A stretch of 64,000 nt of DNA, taken from positions 171,379 to 235,378 of the forward strand of contig JAVLUZ010000015.1 in NCBI GenBank assembly GCA_036768485.1, read 5' to 3'. The notes under the pieces are model-generated. The model worked only from the letters and a program-made list of their open reading frames with translations. It was not told where the DNA came from and did not search any database. Below, piece by piece: positions 1-11,330 of this stretch; position 1 is the stretch's first letter, and each line of letters opens with the position of its first letter. Position numbers and translations under genes: made by a program. Origin of the DNA: Mermis nigrescens. Lineage: Eukaryota > Nematoda > Enoplea > Mermithida > Mermithidae.

Positions 1-670
1 GTTTTTGAGCATTCCAGAAACCTAATTTTTTCCTGGAGTCTAGAAGTTTTCAAAGGATCATATGTGAGACGTCACGTAGGTGCGTTTGTTTACATCCAAC
101 AGTGATGTAAAGTAGTTTACACTCATTGTTTATATGTCCTCAGACCATTGTAGAGACATAATTTTTTCATGAATGTTGATCATAATATCCGAGTAATTTT
201 TTACACTGCATGTTAGCCTTTGTTCTAGAGCATTGCAAAATCCGAAATTTTTTCCTGAGATATAAAAATTTACAGGGAATGAAATATATACGTCAGTTGG
301 GCGCGCTTGCTTACACTCAGCAGTATTGCAAAGTGGTTTAAACCTAATGTTTATTGTCTTTAAAACATTATGGACTCATTTTTAAATAAATGTTGAAAGT
401 AATATGGGAGCAATATCAAAATTACGAATCCGACTAAAATATTCTTTACGCTATGTGTTTGTGTAAAGTTTACATTACGTGTTAACCTTAATTCGATAGA
501 CTTGCAGAGACTTTGTAACTGAAGTCAAGAAATTTTCAAGGATTCATATGTGAGACATCAATTAAGTGAGTTTGTTTACCCTCAAAAGTAATCTAAAGTG
601 ATTTAAAAATTATGTTCAAGTGTCCTTAGATCATTGAAGAGATGTAATTTTGTCTTAAATGGGTTGCATT
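1..670. repeat. Three degenerate tandem units of about 220-270 bp
   Basis: Three units share the same order of landmarks: a 'cattgcaaaatccgaaattttt'-like start (near 10, 231 and 500), a GTGAGACGTCA-like stretch, a 'gtttgtttac' stretch, a 'gtttacactcattgttta'-like stretch (near 114, 334 and 600) and an ATGTTGATCATAATA-like end. They are strongly diverged. The array may continue to the left of the window. No coding potential is seen. Confidence 0.6.
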
Positions 671-1658
671 AAAGTTAAATCCTTCTTAGCCGTGTTTATA
701 ATATGTTTCACAAAATCTTGCACATGGAGAGCTATCGTTTAATTGATGTAAATTGCCTGCAAATGTGGTTTAAAATGAACCAGCAATCACACTACTGTGC
801 ACAGAAGTCGACAAAGATATGCAGCTTTATTGTAATCATGTACATTAATAAGCCGTAAACTGTTAGTATTCTCTACACCTAGTAGTTGTGTAAAGTTTGC
901 ACTATTCATTTGTTGTTAATATGTAGTCTATACTACAAATTTATTTTACTACCAAATCGAAGCGTTAGTGTTCCTTACATTTGATATTTGCGTGAAGTTT
1001 TTGAATTTTTGCCGAAAAACTTTGCCTTCTAATTTACCAACATCCCGCCTTTTCCATTTTCTTAAAGTTTAAAAATCTTTTATAAGTCTCTTAATAATTT
1101 AATAGTAGGTTTTAACTTTAAGTTTCTCTTGGTTTACAACTCTCGCTTAGCAAGCTCATTTTTCAAAACTTTTTCATAGTGATCAGATTAGTCGCGTTTA
1201 GTTTGGAATTGGTGGACGGTCGTTATTTTATTACTCGGCTTAAATAAACCAAGTGACTATCTTTTGATTATTTTCTTTATCGCAAATTCAAACACCCTAT
1301 TTTCAATTTGAAAATTGATCCAATTTTCAATTTGAAAATTGAAAATTGGGTGTTTTCAATTTCAAAAGTCACAACACATTGTGCTTGTGTATTGATTGAG
1401 TGAGGATTTGCAATGTGAATTCGTTGGTTAAATATTTGTGCTTGATTATAAGTGAACTGCACATTAAGAAGAAATAACTTAATGGAGTTTTAATTTGAAA
1501 ATGGATGGTGTCAATAAGGTTGTCTTGTTTAAAAAGGATAATGCTGATGTTAAGAACAATATTGTTTTCCGCGTTCCTGGACTGTTGTCATTATTGTGGC
1601 ATATTACTGATTGTGTTTACTGACTGATGTACTGAAATCACGCTAATTAAAAGTAGTG
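671..1658. other. AT-rich intergenic stretch
   Basis: No gene or element is recognised. The one local structure is a short palindromic duplication at 1300-1350, where CAATTTTCAATTTGAAAATTG is repeated almost head to tail. The short minus-strand open frame across it is explained by that low-complexity repeat. Confidence 0.5.
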
Positions 1659-1660
1659 TA

Positions 1661-2425
1661 CTAGCAAAGAAAAATGCTCCGATGGAACAAAAAAGATGAA
1701 TATACTTGGAATTGTGGATTATTATAGATGTAAAAGGAGGGGACTAGGAAAAATCTACCTAAAGTCGGAAAATCTGCTAAAAATCACACTTTCTCTAAGC
1801 AACGCAAAAAATCGATGTATATTCTGCGGCCTCTAAAAAAGTGTCTTTTTTAAATAATGTTCGAAGTTTCAGATAAGAGTGTATAAACGTAATCTATCAA
1901 GGTTACTTTTTTAAAGTGCTGGCACCTGATTGATAGAAAACTAAGAGGTATTGTATTTAAAGTTCTTTTATTTTGTTATGAGCATTATAGCAAGCAAAGC
2001 AGGAGCCGATTGATTAGTGCATACAATCGTTTCGGGCATGCTAGTGTATCTACATTTAGTCTGTTTCAAGTCAACTTACGCGTTTCCTACTGTTTTAAAC
2101 CAACCATGTCTTCAATTGTCTTCGATGTTTGCTATTTCATTCAATTGGCTTGGAAGACTGTTAGTTTACTTAATATCATTTCCCATAGCTACTGCATAGC
2201 TAACGTGCTGCTGTTTCAATCATTGTTATGGTTGAATATTTATTTTAATCTGTTGGCCGCAGAATATACATCGATTTTTTGCGTTGCTTAGAGAAAGTGT
2301 GATTTTTAGCAGATTTTCCGACTTTAGGTAGATTTTTCCTAGTCCCCTCCTTTTACATCTATAATAATCCACAATTCCAAGTATATTCATCTTTTTTGTT
2401 CCATCGGAGCATTTTTCTTTGCTAG
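1661..2425. mobile_element. Palindromic TIR element, 171-bp identical arms, TA flanks
   Basis: Arms 1661-1831 and 2255-2425 are exact reverse complements over 171 bases by hand comparison, ends CTAGCAAAG...CTTTGCTAG. A TA dinucleotide flanks both ends (1659-1660 and 2426-2427), which would fit a Tc1/mariner-type TA duplication but is weak evidence alone. The 423-bp loop (1832-2254) has no recognisable transposase, so this looks like a non-autonomous element. Identity of the arms implies recent insertion or arm-to-arm conversion. It sits just 3' of the arginine kinase pseudogene exon. Confidence 0.75.
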
Positions 2426-2521
2426 TATAAATATACTTATATCTATATACACAGACTATATAAGCATGATCTAAAAGGGAGTTCTTTTTAAGTAAATTTG
2501 ACGCATGATAGGACCACTTAC

Positions 2522-2783
2522 TTCTTCGGCCATTTTTGGATTGAAAGGAAATTTCGCCAATGATCTAGCACACTCAATTCTGGTTGAAGTTATAAACTCG
2601 CCATCGGGATCCAGTTCACTGTGGAATATCTGTGCATCTTCTCCAAGGTCGCAGTGCGGTTGTTTGTCTGAACTTTTGAATCCACAATGATATTCTTGGA
2701 TTATTGGATCAAATAAAGCAGCAAAAATCTTGTACGATCCATCGAGCGTAAACACCGACTTTACTATCTAGGATGCTGAACGC
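2522..2783 (-). pseudogene. Arginine kinase pseudogene, second recognisable exon
   Basis: The minus strand encodes a clear arginine kinase (ATP:guanidino phosphotransferase) segment: DGSYKIFAALFDPIIQEYH, then a GEFITSTRIECARS stretch and FPFNPKMAEE, running directly into a GTAAGT donor (intron base next to 2522). An upstream acceptor TCTCTAG lies at 2784-2790 after a pyrimidine tract. From that acceptor the reading is GVQHP, then one frame change to DSKVGVYA, then another into DGSYKIF, so the exon carries at least two frameshifts. A second AG at 2768-2769 would give an open frame (2522-2767) but loses the GVQHP/DSKVGVYA match. The family motif STRVRCGRS reads STRIECARS: the second arginine, which contacts the ATP phosphates in arginine kinases, is glutamate. 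Later exons are not found in the window. Confidence 0.8.
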
Positions 2784-3984
2784 CTAGAGATGAATGAAAA
2801 AAAGAAACGGAAATAAAGATAAAATAATTTGCAACTGCATTAGCTGTAAGAAATTAGCCGGAAATTACCGACTTGAAAAACGATTCTCACAAATTGTAGT
2901 TAATGAGTTGTGGCATCTATCCTGCAGGTTTGACTAAAGCTGAGACTGGCTAAAATAATTAGTACGAGCAGGCTTATTTGCCGTTCAGACCAAGCTTACG
3001 ATCCATAAAATTTTCTGCATACTGTTCAATAAAAGTGTGCCTTAGAACAGAGATGGATTTCAGAAGGCGGGGAGGGCGGCCGCTTTCCCCATGGGCCTAT
3101 TTTATAGTTGGAGTTGAAGAGTTAGTATGTAATTTGTAATGTTTGAAAATCATATCACTCCATATTTTTCGCGCAATAAATGGGTTTTTGTAGCAACAAA
3201 CATTGTCATGACTTTTGAAACAAATTTTAGAGCATTAAAACAGCCATTTTGACATAATTTTTTCTATTTTGAGCGTAAATCTTAAAAATTTCGACGCTTT
3301 GCACCAAATGCTCCAATCGGCTTGTATGGAGCTTTATTGCTCCAAATGTGGTGAAGAATCTAACAATTGGGGTAAAGCCCTTGTGACGATCCTAGATCCT
3401 CCACTGCCTTTCAATATATTATTCGGTTTTAGATATCCCCTCAGTCCGTTAAAACCTAAAAATCACGCGTGACGTCTTCGTTTTTAAGACGCGGCTGGCT
3501 GCTGAAGTTCATATAAGACACTGGGTTGTGAAATAGCATGTCAATGGAGTTTTAAAACAACAATCTTTAATTTGGCAATTAACGTCCACTCGTCTTAGGC
3601 CTGACATGTGCAGACATCATAAGCTTATGTGAATGTCGTAGTTTATAAAATCGATCTCTGAGGATTTTTTAATTTTAAAAAATAATCTGACATTTCTGAA
3701 TCTATTTAATTTCAATTTTAATTGTTTTTAAACATAGGAGTAGCGTAATGTAGTCAAAATGGGCTAAATGCTAAATAACGTTGCCTACCACAAAAAAACG
3801 TGTTAAATATGTAGGCTATTTTGATCCTTTTCCCTTATTTGACCAACAGAGTTCATGTAAATGTTTTTGTTAATTACACATTTGTAATTATATTTTGCCT
3901 TTCCCCCCAAAAAAATCCGGCTACACGGGCGACTTTATACTTACATATTATATGTAACCTATACGTAGATTATATAAGTGCTAC
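2784..3984 (-). other. Intron of the arginine kinase pseudogene
   Basis: This lies between a CAG|GTAGCA donor (exon edge 3985) and the TCTCTAG acceptor (2784-2790). Phase 1 is consistent on both sides (S-G codon split). Retention of an intron with matching phases means the pseudogene arose by gene duplication or decay in place rather than by retrotransposition. A family G hAT-type element occupies 3048-3406. Confidence 0.65.
3048..3406. mobile_element. hAT-type non-autonomous element, family G (diverged)
   Basis: Starts CAGAGATGGATTTCAG and ends CTAGATCCTCCACTG, matching the ends of the better copies at 39569-40070 and 43350-44397 (GGGCGGAT... / ...GATCCGCCACTG). Internal landmarks shared with those copies include the GGGCGGCCGCTTTCCCC-like start and TTTCGACGCTTTGCACCAAATG. 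The 8-bp flanks ccttagaa / cctttcaa agree at 6 of 8 positions only. Confidence 0.6.
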
Positions 3985-4146
3985 CTGAGTTGATAACATC
4001 CATGAGAGTCGTTCTCGATTTTGTACATTTTATATTTCAGCCCATCCATAACTTTCTTGTCAAGTGTTTCTTTAGCAGGCTGTTGCACTGATTAGCTTGT
4101 TGCAGTACGGAATGCTTCTTCTATCTTTAGAACTTCATTGTCCGAA
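3985..4146 (-). pseudogene. Arginine kinase pseudogene, N-terminal exon
   Basis: On the minus strand the N-terminal arginine kinase segment is readable in pieces: EVLKIEEAFRTATS in one frame ending at TAA, CNSLLKKHLT in a second, KKVMDGLK in a third, and TLMDVINS running to a CAG|GTAGCA donor at 3985. These match, in order, the family's VLEKLEAGFKKL, SLLKKYLT, KEVFDKLK and TLLDVINSG blocks. At least three frame breaks and one in-frame stop lie inside about 160 bp, so this cannot encode a working enzyme. Joined by phase to the exon at 2522-2783. An unlikely alternative is very poor local sequence quality. Confidence 0.78.
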
Positions 4147-5097
4147 CATCTTTCAAGGACTAACGATGTAGCGTGATAAACAAGTTTTGGCAGCAATTCA
4201 GTTCGTCTTCACCATACGCTTGCCTTAGCATATTTCGTTGTATCACCTACAAACGATTTCCGTTTCATTGCTTTTGAAAAGATAATTTACTTCAGTAGGA
4301 AAAAGGTAAATTTACAGGATAACGAGCGGTAAAATTGTATCAAACTTTTAAACCGCTTTTGTAGCCTAATTCATGTGGGTAAAACTTTGTAAACTCTTCA
4401 TAAAATTAATAAGGTACATTTCATTGATTTAGTTTTAAATAACATTCAGCCATCAGCATGGTAGCAGAACAAGCTTTTTCGAGAATTTTTACATGTCCGC
4501 TCCACGTTATAGTTTGGGCATATATAGAAATGTTAAAATTTGGTATTTTGATAAAATTAAGGCATCATATTATACTGAATTATGTTAAATTAAATCAATG
4601 CAAATGAAAATTAAATTTTTTAATGATTAGGAATTCATTAAAATTGTCGACAATTGACCTTATTAATTTGATTATTAAATGAATTGTTAAGCGGTATTAC
4701 TGCGTCAAACTTCTAAGCCACTTCAGATGCACCAGATAGATTAAATTCATGAGAAAAACGCTAATTTACCTACATGGCAGAACGAAAACTCGTCTACAAA
4801 TGCGAAAAACTGATGATTTATTCTGGAAAAGTTAAAATCGCATTTTAATTTCTGATTGTTAAGATAACGTCAAGAAAATTGTCGATCGCAAAAATATGAC
4901 ATAGTTTCAAATTATTTATCCAACGCACTATTTAAGGGCCTACCTATTTCAATTAATGGCGAAAAATTTACGACTACATTAACTTCTAATTCACACGCTA
5001 AAAAGAGCGATGCTGCCTCAAACCTATCCCTTTGGTGATCTGCAAATGCAGTTCTGTATTCAAACCTGGTTTAAAGACTTGAGAGCAGGGGCCAGTT
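4147..5097. other. AT-rich stretch, no gene seen
   Basis: No coding region, RNA gene or paired element ends were recognised. Base composition is strongly A+T, with several imperfect TTTAATTTAA-type runs. Confidence 0.4.
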
Positions 5098-5272
5098 GCA
5101 CCAACAACTTCTGTTCTGAAACTTTCTATTGGTTCAGAAGTTCAGAAATCGAATAATTGCGTTGACCAACGCGTACACTTCTGAACCTTTCTATTAGTTC
5201 GAAGTTCAGAAGTCTAAAATAATTGGGTTGCACCAAAGCGTACACTTCTGAACCAAGAGAGAGGTTCATAGA
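5098..5272. repeat. Short tandem array of about 73-bp units
   Basis: The phrase CACTTCTGAACCTTTCTATT followed by TTCAGAAGTTCAGAA recurs two to three times, each time next to a TTGCACCAA/TTGACCAACGCGTAC segment. Internal self-complementarity (GAACTTCTG/CAGAAGTTC) makes each unit a potential hairpin. Confidence 0.55.
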
Positions 5273-5680
5273 CTTCTAGAGAAGTCGTTTTCCGGCTCAT
5301 AGAAATGGGAGGACTAAAATTTTGAAGTCAAATATCTCAACAAATACTAGAGAAAAATAATATTTTTTAGCGTTTTTTTGCGAGCTCTAGTTATTGGAGA
5401 AGCAATAATTTGAAAAAATAAATAAATTCTGGGCCTCCCAGCGTACAAGCATACTAAAATCTAAAATTTTCAATTTTCATTTTTGGGGGACCCTTACAAA
5501 AAATACTCGTACTCCCCCACAGCTACGTGCCTGGTAGACGGAGGGTTAATCTGAGAATGAAATTAAATAAGTTATTGAATGTAAATGATCCAAATAGAAT
5601 AATACATATTAAAATAAAAAAACAAATGAAATATTCAAGGCCTTAGTTCCTGCTTTGCGCTCGCCATAAAGGAGAGGGTT

Positions 5681-5959
5681 CATAGGTGAGGCAGCATCGA
5701 AATTCTGAGGATGGGATTAAAAAATTTCTGGGGGGGGGGGGGGTTGAAAAAAATTTTCAAATGTCAAAAAGTGGTCGTAAAAGTGGTCATATGGCGAAAA
5801 AACACCATTTTTCGACGTCTTCTCATCGAGCACTATCCAATGGCATCAAAAAATCGCTAAAAAAGCAAAAAAAATTCAAAAATTGAATTCTGGGGGGTAT
5901 TTTGATTTCTGGGGGTATTCCAACTTCTGGGGTGTGCATAAACCCCACGCCCACGTGTG
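5681..5959. mobile_element. hAT-type non-autonomous element, family F
   Basis: Ends CATAGGTGAGGC and CCCACGTGTG; flanked by an exact 8-bp duplication agagggtt (5673-5680 and 5960-5967). Contains a 14-base G run (5730-5743) and three repeats of a TTCTGGGGG phrase near the right end. A second family F copy, reverse oriented, is at 15098-15346; fragments are at 13563-13687 and about 40760-40820. Confidence 0.8.
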
Positions 5960-6589
5960 AGAGGGTTCCCCTTACATTCTCCATGTAAGGTCCTAAGCAA
6001 GTAGTGAAATTTGTTAGATATGCTGCACTGATTCTGAAAGATTAAAAAAATTTTTCAATATGCATTTAATATTGCACGATGATGTGAAGTCCAAAAATGA
6101 CATTGTTTCACAACTAAGATACGGAAAGCCAGGAGGCTCAAATGATTTAAAACGTTAAACAATAAGAGAAGAACGTAATTTTCAATTTTTCAAATTAGAG
6201 AAAGTTAACGACGTAATTTTTCAAACTTGAATCTTAATTAACGTATTTTTTCAAGGAAAGATCAACGTAATTTTTCAAAAAATGAGCCTCCTGGTTTGAA
6301 AAAAGCGTTAAACAACTTCCAGTAGATTTGCTTTACTCAGCAGATAATTGTCATAACGACGTAAAAATTCAAATATTCGTGTATCTTAACAGTAAAATTC
6401 TTGAAAGAGAAAAGTTAAAAATTTCAATATAGTGATCCTCTTGGTTTGAAATTTGGGTCGTTAAACTCAACGTTTTGAAACTTTACGTTAAACAAACGTA
6501 TGTAAAAGAACATCATCCGTTACAACGCATAACGTTTTTAATCATTTGAGCCCCGACAGTAACAACAATTCAAACAACATTAACGTATT

Positions 6590-6812
6590 TTTTCAAAACT
6601 TTGATTAACGTATTTTTTCAAAATGCATTGATTAACGTAATTTTTCAAAACTCGTTGATTAACGTAATTTTTCAGAACTCGTTGATTAACGCAATTTTTC
6701 AAAACTAGTTGATTAACGTTATTTTTCAAAACTCGTTGATTGATGTAATTTTTCGAAAACTCGTTGATTAACGTAATTTTTCAAAACTCGTTGATTAACG
6801 TATTTTTTCAAA
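6590..6812 (+). repeat. Tandem array of about 27-bp units, left arm
   Basis: About eight imperfect units of the type GTTGATTAACGTAATTTTTC plus AAAACTC. The same array, inverted, is in the right arm (12010-12400), where it produces an open frame of repeated INVIFQNSL residues that I do not regard as a gene. Confidence 0.8.
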
Positions 6813-7499
6813 GGACTTTGAAGCGAAAACACTGTCGTAAACACCAATATAACCTGCTTCCCGATTGTATTATATACTGTAGCTGCTGTAAAAAGCGCAA
6901 TAAATGAAAAGATTAGCGCTACACTTATGCAGATTTTGCAGCGCTATAGCACTGCGCAACACTAAACGGCATGCAGTGTGCTTAGGTAAACATTGATTTA
7001 GGGTAAAGGTACCTGTGGTGAAACAGGGGTGACTCTGAATGGGGGTGACCTAGTAATGCAACTAAAACTAAAATACCATAGGAACTAGCGGACCGATTGA
7101 GTTAAAAAATTCGGGTATGGAACGGATATGTACTAGCCACACGCGTGTGGTACCTGTATATCTCTAGGATGATTGACTCTAGATGGGTGCTTCCTGAGAA
7201 GGGGGTGACCCTGGATAGACTAAAAATCAAAATGTCCTACGAAACCAGTGTATGTTCCAATTGAGCTGAAATTCCGGATTTAGAACGAATATTTTCCATC
7301 CAATTATACGGTAGGTAGATACTCAAGTAGGAGTCCCTTTGAGCGTACCAGCTTTTCTGATTTCTGTTTGGCCGACCATACCATGCCCCAGCACCGACCG
7401 ACCGTGTCATCTGGCTGACTAGCATCATTGAAGAAGCCATTTGTGCAGCGAAAACCTGATACAGTAATAAGGCTTTTATCGAAGATGGGCCGTTTGGAA

Positions 7500-8640
7500 A
7501 GGAATAGACTATAGTAGGAATCGTTTTGAAGCCGACCAGATTTTCGAAATTTTTTCAGACTGACATCACCACATCGCCGACCGTCCCACCTGGCCGACTA
7601 GACACAAATCTTGTATAACAGAAGGCCTATAAACTGATGTAATCCTCTTCGAAGCCAGACCAGATTTTTGAAATTTTGTTTAGACTGACATACACCACCT
7701 CACTGACCGTCCCATCTGGCCGACTAGATTCAAATTTTTCTAATAGAAAATTCATAAGCAGTTGGAATCCCTCTAAGCCGACCAGATTTCTGAAATTTTG
7801 TCCGATGGACCCTACCACATTACCGACCGTCCCGTCTGGCCGACTAGCTTCAAATTTTTCTAATAGAAAATTCATGAGCAGTGGGAATCCCTCTAAGCCG
7901 AACAGATTTCTGAAATTTTGTTTGATGGACCCTACCACATCACCGACCGTCCCATCTGGCCGAATAAGTCCAAATTTTTGTACGAGAAGATTTAAGAGCA
8001 GTAGGAAGCACTCTAAGCTGACCAGATCTTTGAAATTTAGTTTGATGGACCCTACCACATCACCGACCGTCCCACCTGGCCGACTAGTTCCAAATTTTTG
8101 TAAAAGAAGATTTATGAGCAGTAGGAATCCTCTAAGCTGACCAGATTTCTGAAATTTTGTTTGATGGACCCTACCACATCACCGACCGTCCCATGCGGCC
8201 GACTAAATTCAAATTTTTGCAACAGAAAATTCATGAGCAGTGGGATTTCTTTTAATCCGACCAGATTTTTGAAATTTTGTTTGACCGACCACACCACATC
8301 ACCGACCGTCCCATCTGGTCGACTAAATTTAAATTTTTGCAACAGAAAACACATGAGCAGTGGGAATCCCTTTAAGCCGACCAGATTTTTTAAATTTCGT
8401 TTGACCGACCATACCACATCACTGACCGCCCCATCTGGCCGACTAAATTCAAATTTTTGCAACAGAAAATTCATGAACAGTGGGAATCTCTTTCAAGCCG
8501 TCAAGATTTTTAAAATTTTGTTTGACCGGCCATGGCAAATATCATTTTTTAAATTTGTTTTTGGACCGACAACACCACATCACTGACCGTACCATTTGTC
8601 CGACTAGACCCAAATTTTTATAAGAGAGCCCTTTAAGCCG
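7500..8640. repeat. Tandem array of about 120-bp units, left arm, open on both strands
   Basis: About nine units carrying GACCGTCCCATCTGGCCGAC, TTCAAATTTTTnnAAnAGAAAATTCATGAGCAGTGGGAATCC and AAGCCGACCAGATTTnTGAAATTTTGTTTGA phrases. The period, 120, is divisible by three, so long frames stay open on both strands: minus 7627-8058 and 8112-8474, plus 7676-8140 and 8161-8586. The minus frames repeat a 40-residue unit containing SRPDGTVGDVVGSIKQNF and GLEGFPLLMNFLL. Openness on both strands is expected of a three-divisible tandem repeat and does not by itself show translation. Confidence 0.8.
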
Positions 8641-9144
8641 ACCAGATTCTTAAATGTTTTTTCTTCAAAGGTCGATTTTTAAGTGATTTTGGCAATGTTC
8701 TTATAAATAATTATGAAATTTTGTGCTCATAAGTCTTTAGATATATTTCTTAATTTTGACATTAAGATTTGTCATGCAATTTTATGTACCGTTGTTTGAT
8801 GCACGGCTTATTCCACTTTATTTATTCCCCAAAAATTCCTATCAATTGAAAACTAAAAACTTTTCTCTGATTGCGACGTACAGAGCCAAAGTGACTCAAA
8901 CTGTAAATGAAGACCAGAAACAATTGGGATCAACTCATGCTTTAAGTCATATTTGCCAAATAAAAACCTATGCTTTCAATCTATGTACTATGAACAAAAT
9001 AATAACGTTAACTATATAGAACTTGCCTTGTGTATAAGGAACATAAGAGGCCATTCTCAGGCTCCGGGATACTTGTAAAGTAGGGCTACATTCCCAACAT
9101 GGAGGGATGCCCACGTTTCCAGAAGGAATTACACACAGGATATA

Positions 9145-10520
9145 CAGTGCCGCTCAAAAGTTTAAGGCCACTCTGATTGATTATTCCAAAATCGATTGGG
9201 TTTTCAAATCGCTTTTAACTGTGAAATTAAATGGCCTAAATTTCACTTTGAAAAAGTTTCTAAATTAGTTTCCTCCGCTGATTTCAGAAAGTTTAGTCAT
9301 TTTAAAATTTTGTTCACTACTGACTGATTTATTACGGGTTAATTCCGCTCCATTTTGCTGGTCTTTTGATCAGAAATCGCGTCTATGTTTAAGAATACTA
9401 AACTATTCCAAAGAGTGATATCCGGATGTTTTAGGATAAGTTAATATGTTATGCAAAACAAAGATAAGAAACACAAACAGTTCGATTCCTTCACTGATCT
9501 TCCTCGACCCGGGGCGGTCCTCTAAATTGGCCACTAAAGAACTATGTGGTCTAAAGCTAACTTCTTTAAAAATTGGCGTCGGACCGCTCCTGACATGCAG
9601 GGTGAAATGTCTATTAATTAGAGGACCATTGCTTTTGAGGCAGACAATTGGTCGGTGTCTTTGCCGTATAATTGGATCGTCATAAAAAGTCTTTTTACGA
9701 TCGAGTTTAACAGAAAAAACGTATTGATTTTTGCTCGAAATTTTGTTCGTTGGACTTTTCTCGATTGTTCAAAGGTTTCTTTTTCTCGGGAGTCATTTTT
9801 GATTATTTGACTTCGAAATTGAGGGGTTTAGTCCGCAGACGTTCAGATAAAAAATAAAATATCAAATGCATGGCCGGAAGCGTCAAACACAGAAGAGAAT
9901 GCAGCGCTTTGGTCTGGAGTCCATTTGGAGCCATGATGTTGTGATTTGGTTTTATTACCTTCCAACCCAAAACTTACAACCACTTCATGTATTTGCTTAA
10001 TTAAGGAGCACTTGGTTCCTTCTTTTGTGACTGCCTCAAAAAACATCCAAGACATTTTTTCCAGAAGGGTGATGATCCAAAACACAAGGCAAAAACCACA
10101 GTAGCATATTTAGTGGGGAAGGGATAGCCTTTATTATTCTGACCCCTACAGTCCCAGGAACTCAATCCAGTTAAAAATATTTGGCGAATTATGCAAGAGA
10201 GACTTCAGAAACATAATTCCCAAGTGCATTTTACGAGCAAAAATGACTGAAAAATGAAGGAAATCTGGGTTCAACCCCAAAGAAAAAATGCGTAAAATTG
10301 ATCAATTCGTTAACACTTTGTATACAAGCATTAATTCAAGCTAAAGGCTATCGGATTTCTTTTTAGTCGATTATTTTTTGTTGACTATTAATTGATGATA
10401 CTTGTTACTTATGGTTCTGTTCAATTTTGTAACTCTTGAACAATAATTAGTTGAGAATTTACGATTAAAACAGACGCTGCGTTAAAATCGTGGGTGGCCT
10501 TAAACTTTTGAGCGGCACTG
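9145..10520 (+). mobile_element. Dead Tc1/mariner-like element in the foldback loop
   Basis: Inverted ends CAGTGCCGCTCAAAAGTTTA (9145) and its complement ending GAGCGGCACTG at 10520. Flanks are TA on the left and CA on the right, a mutated TA duplication. On the plus strand near 10070-10260 the transposase C-terminal catalytic region reads DPKHKAKTTVAYLV, then a stop, then ELNPVKNIWRIMQERLQ, matching the Tc1 signature (D-PKH... NP-ENLW). In-frame stops and frame changes throughout make it inactive. It inserted after the foldback element formed, because it interrupts only the spacer. Part of the same family is repeated at 14825-15014. Confidence 0.85.
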
Positions 10521-10539
10521 CATGTTGTATGCATTGAGC

Positions 10540-11330
10540 TAGGCTGACACCCAAGGTCGGTTTAAAGGAACTGGCCAGCTTAGAGGGATTCCCACACCTA
10601 ATGAATTTTCTATTAGAAAAATTTGACTCTAGTCGGCAAGATGGGACGGTCGGTGATGTGGTATAGTCGGTCAAACAAAATTTCAAAAATCCGGCTGGCT
10701 AACAGGGGACTTTACCAGTTATAGGCTTTCCGTTATATAAAATTGGGTCCAGGCGGGACGGACGGCGATGCGGCGATGTCGTTCTAAAAAAATTAAGAAA
10801 ATCTGGTCAGCTTAGAGGGATTCCTACTGCTCATAACACTTCTATTACAAAAATTTGGATCTAGTCAGCCAGATGGGACGGTCGGTGATGTGGTAAACTC
10901 AATCGAACAAAATTTCAGAAATCTGGTCGGCTTAGAGGGATTCCCACTGCTCATTAATTTTTTATTAAAAAAATTTGAATCTAGTCGGCCAGATGGGACG
11001 GTTGGTGATGTGGTATGGTCGGTCAAACAAAATTTCAAAAAGCTGGCTGGCTAAAATGGGACTATACCAGTTATAGGCTTTCTGTTATATAAGATTGGGT
11101 CTAGTCGGCCAGGCGGGACGGTCGGCAATGCGACGATGTCATTCTGAAAAAATTTCGAAAATCTGGTCTGCTTAGAGGGATTCCTACTGCTCATAAATCT
11201 TCTGTTACAAAGATTTGGATCTAGTCGGCCAGGTGGAGCGGTCGGCGATGTGATGATGTCAGTCTAAAAAAATTTCGAAAATCTGGTCGGCTCAAAAGGA
11301 TTCCTACTATAGTTTATCCCTTCCCAAACG
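10540..11330. repeat. Tandem array of about 120-bp units, right arm
   Basis: Inverted copy of the 7500-8640 array with fewer units (about six to seven). Carries GTCGGCCAGATGGGACGGTC and GAAATCTGGTCGGCTTAGAG phrases in the complementary orientation. Copy-number difference between the arms suggests unequal exchange after the palindrome formed. Confidence 0.75.

Noticed and set aside
2010..2291. 93-codon frame in the loop of the palindromic element
   Set aside because: Runs into the right arm and resembles no transposase or other known protein.
2522..2767. Reading the arginine kinase exon as an intact divergent exon starting at the second AG
   Set aside because: It would be open, but it abandons the GVQHP and DSKVGVYA matches that follow the first acceptor, and the upstream exon is multiply frameshifted anyway.
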